A stretch of 11,429 nt of DNA from the NCBI GenBank assembly GCA_021778875.1, contig JAJYBT010000021.1:1-11429 (forward strand). Reading direction: 5' to 3'. Position 1 is the first letter of the stretch. The number at the start of each line of letters is the position of its first letter. Of the stretch, positions 1 to 5,275 are shown in pieces. The DNA is from Acidobacteriota bacterium. GTDB taxonomy: Bacteria > Acidobacteriota > Terriglobia > Terriglobales > Acidobacteriaceae. The notes under the pieces are model-generated. The model was not told the origin of the DNA. It saw nothing but the letters and a program-made list of their open reading frames with translations, and made no database searches. A program made the translations under genes and the position numbers.

Positions 1-666
1 GATGGCCGGGCCGGAAAGGCCGCCGGTCACATTGCTCAGTCGGGGCCTGCGCGTTTCCACGTCAATGGACATGGCGAGGAACGTATTCACCAGGCTCAGT
101 GCGTCTGCGCCTGCTCCGGCAGCAACCCGCGCCATGTGCGCGATAGAAGTCACATTGGGAGAGAGCTTGACGATCAGAGGGCGCGCCGCGGCAGTCTTCG
201 CCTCGCGCACCAGGTATTCCAGCGAGCCTGCGTCCGCGCCAAAGGCCATTCCGCCCGCATGTACATTGGGGCAGGAGACATTCAACTCATACGCCGCAAT
301 GCCCGCCACATCATTGAGCCGCTTGATCACGGCCAGGTACTCGCCCACCGTGTACCCGAAAACGTTGACGATCACCTTGCACCTGGGATACCGAGCCATC
401 GGCGGCAGCTTGTGCGCGATGTAATCTTCCACGCCCACGTTTTGCAGCCCGATCGCATTCAGCATTCCTGCTGCCGTCTGCAGAATGCGCGGCGGCGTGT
501 GGCCGACCATCGGATCCAGAGAGATGCCCTTGGTCGAGAAACCGCCAATCCGGTCCAGTGCGACGATTTCCTCAAATTCAATGCCGTAGCCAAAGGTGCC
601 GCTCGCGGCAATCACCGGGTTTGTCAGTTCCAGTCCGGCAAACTGTACTGTCATGTCGGGTTTCAC
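1..666 (-). CDS. pyrD: Dihydroorotate dehydrogenase, class 1 (3' end cut by window edge)
   Basis: Oxidises dihydroorotate to orotate on FMN, the fourth step of pyrimidine synthesis. The visible 222 residues are the N-terminal two thirds of a family usually about 300-310 long; the rest lies left of base 1. Recognisable parts are the N-terminal strand NPVIAASGTFGYG, the lysine motif STKG (K46), the conserved GMLNAIGLQN and the active-site loop ELNVSCPN with Cys132. A cysteine at this place is typical of class 1 cytosolic enzymes (class 2 uses serine), and the sequence looks like subclass 1B, which pairs with PyrK; pyrK is not in the window. I chose GTG at 664-666 (MKPDMTVQFAG) because an AAGGAAG tract lies about 10 bases upstream. 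ATG at 652-654 is the alternative and is poorly spaced from that site. The gene begins 30 bp after the phosphatase stop, so the two are probably co-transcribed. Confidence 0.93.
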   Translation of the reverse strand, partial: MKPDMTVQFAGLELTNPVIAASGTFGYGIEFEEIVALDRIGGFSTKGISLDPMVGHTPPRILQTAAGMLNAIGLQNVGVEDYIAHKLPPMARYPRCKVIVNVFGYTVGEYLAVIKRLNDVAGIAAYELNVSCPNVHAGGMAFGADAGSLEYLVREAKTAAARPLIVKLSPNVTSIAHMARVAAGAGADALSLVNTFLAMSIDVETRRPRLSNVTGGLSGPAI

Positions 667-696
667 GCGCGGCAGTCTTCCTTGACCATTGGATTC

Positions 697-2406
697 CTAC
701 TGGCTTGCTGGGTGGCTCGGCTTCAGCGCTTCGGTAAGCACGCGGCCCACTGCTGCTGATGGCTGATTGATGCCTGCAAGCGAGGCGAACGTGACCGCCA
801 GATCCACCGGGGCCACACGTCCATGATACGCGCCGGGCACAAACGGCGTCCCATAGAAGGCCAGAGGCACATGCCGGTCATAGGACCATGGGCTAAAGTG
901 GTTGGTGCCGTGCTGTTCCGGCGTGCCCTCCATCTGGTAGCCACCCAGAACCAGCATCACATACCAGTTGCCGTGATAGGTGTAGCTGTGCGCCAGCTCA
1001 CGTCCCCACTCGCTGGGGGGCAATTCGCCGTTCGCCAGCGCCAGCCGCGAGTAAACACCCACCAGTTGCGGCGCGGGCAGAAGCCGATGCTGCAGTGGTA
1101 GCGGTCCATCGGCCTTGGGAGCCTGGCTTGCCACAGCATCGGGAAGCATCGCAGCCACCTCGGTCTCCGCTTCCTTCTCATCCACATGCGCCTTCTCAAA
1201 CGAGCGCTTATCCAGCACGATGTAAGGCATCTCCGGCCCAGGCATCAGGTAGTTCACCTGCGCCCCGGGCGAGTAGCGTGCATTCAGCCCCGCATTCACG
1301 CTCGCATACAGCGCTTTCATATTCACCGTAGCCGAATGGACGCCGAGCTTGGCAGCCACTGATGGAACCGGCGCGATGCCGTGGTCTGCCGTCAGTGCGA
1401 TCCACGTGTTCTTGAGCCCCACTGTCTGGTCCAGCCATGTGAAGAAGCCATCCAAATCGCGGTCTAGGCTCAGAATCATCTGCTGCTCCTCGTCTGAGTC
1501 CGGCCCGAACTGGTGCCCCTCAATGTCGTTGGCAGAGAGTGAAATGGTCACCATGTCCGTGACGCCGTTCTCACCCAGCTTCTCGTTCGTAATCGCCGCC
1601 CTGGCAAAGTCCAGCTCATAGCGGTTGGCCGCAGGCGTCTTGCCCACCGCGCCAAAAAAGTTCCGTGTGCCCACTGCATTCGCCTCTCGTTCGGCCTGGG
1701 CAATGCGTCCGCTCTCGTTAAATGCCCGCGCCCACTCCGGCAAGTGCTCCATGTAATATGTCGAGGTGGTGAACTGTCCGCTTGCCGGGTCAATCCAGAA
1801 AGCCCCGTTCGCCGCCTGTCCCGCCGTCAGAATCGCCGCGCGGTCCTTCAGCGAGATGCCGAATACGCTCGCCCGTCCCTGTGTCGCCAGTCGCAGCTCG
1901 TCGCCCAGCGTGGTGGCCCGCAGATTCAGCGGAGAAGCGCCAATCACGTAACGCGCCGCATCGGCAGGCGCGCCAGGCCGGTTCGCTGGAATCGAGGATG
2001 CGGGTAGATCCACAAGCTGATAGCGCTCGTCCTCCACTGACGTCACCTTGTGCGTGTCAGAGCGAGAAGCGTCCCACCACTCGTTCGACTCAATGCCATG
2101 CCCGTCCGTGTACGCGCCGGTGGCAATCGTCGAGTGCCCGGGCGCGGTCTTCGTATTGGCGTAGTCGTAGTAGCAGTCCGTGAACCACGCCCCCTCGTCC
2201 ATGAAAAGCCGGAACCCGCGCCCCTTGAACTGCGTGTAATCGCGGTTCAAATAGTCACCGCGAAACTGGTCGATGACCACGATGACGATCAGCTTGGGCC
2301 GGCCAACGTAGACCTGCGCCTGCGCCAGCACGGGCAGCAGCAAAGTCATGACCAGAAGGAGGGAGCGCAAGAAAAAGGAGCGGGAGAAATCTCTTCGGGA
2401 ACGCAT
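697..2406 (-). CDS. PafA-like alkaline phosphatase (type I phosphodiesterase/nucleotide pyrophosphatase superfamily), exported
   Basis: 569-residue metal-dependent phosphatase predicted to hydrolyse phosphate monoesters outside the cytoplasm. A signal peptide is clear: RSRRDFSR, a hydrophobic run with LLLVMTLLLPV, then the cleavage-like AQAQ near residues 28-31. Numbered from this start, the two-zinc site is complete: D46 (VVIDQFRGD), T87 as the likely nucleophile (NTKTAPGHS), D294 and H298 (SANDIEGHQ), D341-H342 (TADHG) and H499 (EQHGTNH). N108 (SNEWW) and the K187/R189 pair (LKDRAAI) match the residues of Elizabethkingia PafA (N100, K162, R164) that favour monoesters over diesters, so I prefer phosphatase over nucleotide pyrophosphatase. 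In-frame ATG at 2551-2553 would add 49 non-conserved residues before the signal peptide and overlap the lipase gene, so it is rejected. The lipase gene ends 91 bp upstream; pyrD follows after 30 bp. Confidence 0.9.
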   Translation of the reverse strand: MRSRRDFSRSFFLRSLLLVMTLLLPVLAQAQVYVGRPKLIVIVVIDQFRGDYLNRDYTQFKGRGFRLFMDEGAWFTDCYYDYANTKTAPGHSTIATGAYTDGHGIESNEWWDASRSDTHKVTSVEDERYQLVDLPASSIPANRPGAPADAARYVIGASPLNLRATTLGDELRLATQGRASVFGISLKDRAAILTAGQAANGAFWIDPASGQFTTSTYYMEHLPEWARAFNESGRIAQAEREANAVGTRNFFGAVGKTPAANRYELDFARAAITNEKLGENGVTDMVTISLSANDIEGHQFGPDSDEEQQMILSLDRDLDGFFTWLDQTVGLKNTWIALTADHGIAPVPSVAAKLGVHSATVNMKALYASVNAGLNARYSPGAQVNYLMPGPEMPYIVLDKRSFEKAHVDEKEAETEVAAMLPDAVASQAPKADGPLPLQHRLLPAPQLVGVYSRLALANGELPPSEWGRELAHSYTYHGNWYVMLVLGGYQMEGTPEQHGTNHFSPWSYDRHVPLAFYGTPFVPGAYHGRVAPVDLAVTFASLAGINQPSAAVGRVLTEALKPSHPASQ

Positions 2407-2413
2407 CCCACTG

Positions 2414-2419
2414 ATTATA
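2414..2419 (-). promoter_or_regulatory. Consensus -10 box for the phosphatase gene, probable leaderless transcript
   Basis: Read on the minus strand, this is a perfect TATAAT followed by only seven bases (CAGTGGG) and then the ATG at 2406. Transcription would therefore begin at or next to the start codon, and no Shine-Dalgarno sequence precedes the ATG. No good -35 box sits at 16-18 bp; the closest candidate, TTGCAA, is 20 bp away. That a sigma-70-type -10 box defines a leaderless start is inference. Confidence 0.45.
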
Positions 2420-2497
2420 GGAAACCGCAGTGGTCTGCATTGCAAGAAATGAGCCAATTGGAGCGGCAGCCGGCTCTTCCCGGCAACTATTCTCCAT

Positions 2498-3355
2498 TTA
2501 TGACCCAGTCGGAGGCGTCGGTCCGGGATACGCACTTCCTCTGCAATCCTCATCCACGGGACAGCTTTCTCCGCCCTGCATCCGGTCCATCAGCCACAGA
2601 TACGTCGTCAAGTGATGTGCGCAGCCAAGGCTGTCCTCAATGGCATTCATCGGCGGCACCATCTCCACGCCCGTATTCGTGTGCTCATACGGGAGCGGCA
2701 GGAACGGAGGAAGGTTGGGCACTAGATCAGACCGGTTGTAGATGCGATTACTCGCGGCAATCACTGCATTGAACGAGCCGGCAAACAGGTGATCCCCGGT
2801 CCTCGGGCTCGCATAGGTGTACACAGCCGGCTGGCGGCACTCCGTATTTAGCGCCACATCCAGCGTTAAAAGCGTCGCCAGCGCCCCGCCCAGGCTGTGC
2901 CCCGCCACGGTCACTGTTTTCGCCTGCCCCGCATGTACATACGCGCCAATCGAGGCCATTGTCGAAGTGGACTGCGGATTGCGATCCGTGCGCAGCGACT
3001 TGTAAATGGCCGTGAAGCCATCCTCTGTCATCCCCGAGCCGCTGTGAATCGGATTGGGCAGCATCAGGAACGCTGCATCGTGCATCCATTCCAGAATCGT
3101 GTCCGTCCCGCGCACAATGGCCACCAGTTCCGCCGCGGCAGATAGAGCAAGAAATCCATAGGTTACGGTCTCGCCGGTATGCGGACTTACCTCCGTCGCC
3201 AGTTCGTTGCCGTAGATTGTCTGGAGAAATGCATAGCCCAGAGCTTGAATATCCGCTATGTTCTGCGCGGAATACTCGGCCGCCGGTTGAACGTCTTCGG
3301 CAATCTTTACCAGCTGCGCGTAGTGAATGGCTGAGTCCCAATCGATTCCTGGCAT
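2498..3355 (-). CDS. Class 3 lipase family alpha/beta-hydrolase
   Basis: 285-residue protein of the fungal-type (class 3) lipase fold, predicted to hydrolyse esters, possibly acylglycerols. The nucleophile elbow VAGHSLGGA gives Ser154. An acidic residue follows in NRSDLVPNLP (D210), and a histidine in CAHHLTTYL (H247 or H248) completes the triad. The upstream VAIVRGTDT is the usual oxyanion-hole strand. There is no signal peptide or membrane segment, so the protein is either cytoplasmic or exported in a way I cannot see. A proline-rich tail (PGPTPPTGS) ends it. I chose ATG at 3353-3355 because GAGG lies seven bases before it; an upstream in-frame TTG at 3425-3427 would add 24 unconvincing residues. 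The substrate cannot be told from sequence. The phosphatase gene follows in the same direction after 91 bp but has its own -10 box, so co-transcription is uncertain. Confidence 0.85.
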   Translation of the reverse strand: MPGIDWDSAIHYAQLVKIAEDVQPAAEYSAQNIADIQALGYAFLQTIYGNELATEVSPHTGETVTYGFLALSAAAELVAIVRGTDTILEWMHDAAFLMLPNPIHSGSGMTEDGFTAIYKSLRTDRNPQSTSTMASIGAYVHAGQAKTVTVAGHSLGGALATLLTLDVALNTECRQPAVYTYASPRTGDHLFAGSFNAVIAASNRIYNRSDLVPNLPPFLPLPYEHTNTGVEMVPPMNAIEDSLGCAHHLTTYLWLMDRMQGGESCPVDEDCRGSAYPGPTPPTGS

Positions 3356-3392
3356 GGCCTGACCTCGCGAAGGGGAAGTAATGACACCGAAG

Positions 3393-3421
3393 AGGGTAGT
3401 ATCGAATATAACTTGGGTCAA
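3393..3421 (-). promoter_or_regulatory. Weak candidate promoter for the lipase gene
   Basis: On the minus strand TTGACC (3416-3421) is followed after 17 bp by TACCCT (3393-3398). The -35 box is good and the -10 box poor. The predicted start would leave a leader of roughly 30 bases containing the GAGG ribosome site. The surrounding stretch 3395-3480 is distinctly AT-rich compared with the genes, which fits a promoter region. Confidence 0.25.
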
Positions 3422-3486
3422 GAACAAAGTTACATTGTAAAAACAGTCAATAGCTCATGAATAAATAAAGCGGCGTCAAAAGAAAC

Positions 3487-3513
3487 GGGTCACCCCCTTT
3501 GCGGGGATGACCC
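3487..3513 (-). terminator. Rho-independent terminator of ilvE
   Basis: On the minus strand, 23 bp after the ilvE stop, GGGTCATCCCC pairs with GGGGTGACCC around the loop GCAAAG, leaving one bulged T. The hairpin is followed directly by GTTTCTTTT. It ends ilvE transcription before the lipase promoter region. Confidence 0.75.
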
Positions 3514-3536
3514 ATTGACTTATCAGTTTCGCTAAC

Positions 3537-4478
3537 TCAGGCGCTCACCGGCTCCGTCGCGTTCACCTTTACCGGCGTGAGCCAGCCAAAGCGGTCCGGC
3601 TTCAGTCCATTGGCAATCGCGAAAAACTCATCGGAGATCTTCTGTGTGATTTCGCCGGGTTTGCCGTCGCCGATCACGATCCGATCTATCGACCGGATGG
3701 GCGAGACCTCCGCTGCCGTGCCTGTGAAGAAGACTTCGTCGGCAATGTACAGCATCTCGCGTGGAATCGACTGCTCGGTCACGGGCAGGCCCAGGTGCCG
3801 TGCAATCGTCAGCACGCTGTCGCGGGTAATGCCCGACAAGGCCGAGTTGCCCAGCGGAGGCGTGTACAGAACGCCGTTGCGCACCGCAAAAATATTCTCG
3901 CCGGAACCCTCGCTCACCAGCCCATTCACGTCCAGGCCAATCCCCTCGGCATAGCCGTTCGTGTCGGCCTCCATGCGGATCAGCTGCGAGTTCATGTAGT
4001 TCGCGCCCGCCTTGGCAAGTGCCGGCATCGTGTTCGGCGCCAGCCGGTTCCAGCTCGAGATGCACACATCCGCGCCGCCGTGGCCCGTCACGTACTTGCC
4101 CCAGGGGAAGTTGGCGATATAAACCTCAACCGGCGACCCCTTCGGGTTCACGCCGATTTCCCCGTAGCCGCGCAGCACGATGGGCCGGATGTAGCACGGC
4201 GCAATGCCATTGGCCTCAATCGTTTCCACGACTGCGGCGCACAACTCGTCCAGCGTGTAAGGCAGTTCCATCCGATAGATCTTGGCCGAGTCGAGCAGAC
4301 GCTGCATATGTTCCGGCAGTCGGAACACCGCCGATCCCTGCGGCTGCGCGTAGCAGCGGATGCCCTCGAACACGCTGGAGCCGTAGTGGACCACGTGACT
4401 CATCACGTGGATGGTGGCCTGCTCCCAGGGAATCAGGTTGCCGTTGTGCCAGATCTTTGAAGTGGTTTGGATAGGCAT
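3537..4478 (-). CDS. ilvE: Branched-chain amino acid aminotransferase
   Basis: 313-residue PLP-dependent fold-type IV aminotransferase of the cytoplasm. It transfers the amino group from glutamate to the 2-oxo acids of leucine, isoleucine and valine, and works in reverse. Signature parts in order: IWHNGNLIPW at the N-terminus, HYGSSVFEGIR (residues 31-41), RPIVLRGYGEIGVNP (98-112), the PLP lysine K156 in ALAKAGANYMNS, E190 in LVSEGSGENIF, the phosphate-binding GIT (216-218) and TGTAAEVSP (252-260). The length matches the E. coli enzyme (about 309). D-amino-acid aminotransferase and aminodeoxychorismate lyase share the fold, but FEGIRCY and TGTAAEVSP point to the branched-chain enzyme. The ATG is preceded by AAGGAG at a rather long spacing of 13 bases. 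The gene stands alone: it is divergent from the cyclic-nucleotide-binding gene and has its own terminator. No leader peptide rich in Ile, Leu or Val is visible, so classic attenuation is not supported. Confidence 0.95.
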   Translation of the reverse strand: MPIQTTSKIWHNGNLIPWEQATIHVMSHVVHYGSSVFEGIRCYAQPQGSAVFRLPEHMQRLLDSAKIYRMELPYTLDELCAAVVETIEANGIAPCYIRPIVLRGYGEIGVNPKGSPVEVYIANFPWGKYVTGHGGADVCISSWNRLAPNTMPALAKAGANYMNSQLIRMEADTNGYAEGIGLDVNGLVSEGSGENIFAVRNGVLYTPPLGNSALSGITRDSVLTIARHLGLPVTEQSIPREMLYIADEVFFTGTAAEVSPIRSIDRIVIGDGKPGEITQKISDEFFAIANGLKPDRFGWLTPVKVNATEPVSA

Positions 4479-4804
4479 TGGGGTAAAAGCGCTCCTTCAT
4501 CGCGCACCGCGCGTACCCTTCAGCCTAGCGCGATTCGGTGGACTCTGTCACTCGGTCCGCAGCGCGGCGGCGGTATTGGTGCTCATGTTGACAACCGGCC
4601 GCCGCAGCGCGAATGAGCAAATCCGGGTCACCGGCCACCCCGCCGCCCCCTCATCCCCGCCGCCCGCTGCCAGGACCTTCCCAAATCTGTGACGCGCATC
4701 ACATTCTCGGCGCCTCGGCTGGTGAAAGCATAGGCTGTATGTTCAGCCCGCAGGCTGCCTTCGCGCCTGCATTTACTTATTCTCAAGTGTAGGGAGAACC
4801 GGGA
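4479..4804. other. Divergent intergenic region between ilvE and the cyclic-nucleotide-binding gene
   Basis: This 326-bp stretch holds no convincing gene. It contains a perfect CRP-type palindrome (4688-4703). An 8-bp inverted repeat GCGGCGGC/GCCGCCGC (4564-4571 and 4598-4605) encloses a TTGACA (4588-4593) with no good -10 partner. A weak ilvE promoter candidate on the minus strand is GTGACA (4546-4551), 18 bp, TAGGCT (4522-4527). A ribosome site AGGGAG lies just before the plus-strand GTG at 4805. A 12-codon minus-strand reading frame beginning at 4586 has no ribosome site and no branched-chain codons, so I do not call it a leader peptide. Confidence 0.5.
4688..4703. promoter_or_regulatory. 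Perfect CRP/FNR-family operator palindrome
   Basis: TGTGACGCGCATCACA has the form TGTGA-N6-TCACA, with both half-sites equal to the E. coli CRP consensus. Its centre is about 109 bp before the GTG of the cyclic-nucleotide-binding gene and about 217 bp before the ATG of ilvE, so it more likely serves the former. The protein that binds it is not encoded here: the adjacent regulator-like gene lacks a DNA-binding domain. Confidence 0.55.
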
Positions 4805-5218
4805 GTGAAAATCGATCCATCTGCATTTGTCGCCGACCAAGAGCTCATCCAGGCTCTTGAAAAGCGATCCACGCCCATCGACTGCGCGGAAGACCGCATC
4901 CTCTTCAGACAAGGGGAATCGCCCGCCGGGCTTTACATCCTGCACGAGGGAACCGTCACGCTCACCATGGAGTCGCCGCTTGGCGAAGCCGTGATGGAGG
5001 GCTCGGCAGCAGCTGGTTCGCTGCTCGGCCTGCCGGGCCTCATCGGCAACGAGCCCTACTCACTCACCGCGCGCGCCCTCAAGGGTGCGGGGGTCAGCTT
5101 CGTCAAGCGCGACGACTTCTCCAACCTCATGCTGACCGAGCCCGCCATGTCGGTTCGCGTACTGCGTGTGCTCGCTGCCGAGGTGCGCACGGCCCGCTTC
5201 GCCCTGTCCGAGTTGTAG
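4805..5218 (+). CDS. Stand-alone cyclic-nucleotide-binding-fold (CRP sensor-like) protein without HTH
   Basis: 137-residue protein formed by one cNMP-binding-type beta-roll: EDRILFRQGESPAGLYIL (residues 29-46) and HEGTVTLTM (47-55) are the classic first strands, followed by a glycine-rich cassette (71-81), SLTARAL (86-92) and a C-terminal helix (113-135) like the CRP dimer helix. The chain stops exactly where CRP/FNR proteins continue into the helix-turn-helix. The usual ligand residues (Glu of GEL and Arg of RTA/RSA in the phosphate cassette) do not appear at the expected places, so cAMP or cGMP binding is doubtful. GTG at 4805 is supported by AGGGAG eight bases upstream. It may modulate a partner by protein contact or sense another ligand; neither can be shown here. 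recG follows after 57 bp in the same direction, so co-transcription is possible. No cell-envelope signals are present. Confidence 0.8.
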   Translation: MKIDPSAFVADQELIQALEKRSTPIDCAEDRILFRQGESPAGLYILHEGTVTLTMESPLGEAVMEGSAAAGSLLGLPGLIGNEPYSLTARALKGAGVSFVKRDDFSNLMLTEPAMSVRVLRVLAAEVRTARFALSEL

Positions 5219-5275
5219 CCGGCACCGCCCGGGCGCGCATTACAGCAGTCGAGCAAATGCGTTAGCATCCGAAGT

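Noticed and set aside
136..759. A 207-codon plus-strand frame opposite pyrD
   Set aside because: It is a shadow of pyrD: rich in Arg and His, no domain, no ribosome site.
2050..2772. A 240-codon plus-strand frame across the phosphatase 5' end and the lipase 3' end
   Set aside because: It is antisense to two well-supported genes, and its translation is rich in Arg, Pro and Ser with no motif.
4548..4586. A 12-codon minus-strand frame before ilvE as a possible attenuation leader peptide
   Set aside because: It has no Shine-Dalgarno, no Ile, Val or repeated Leu codons, and no following terminator/antiterminator pair.
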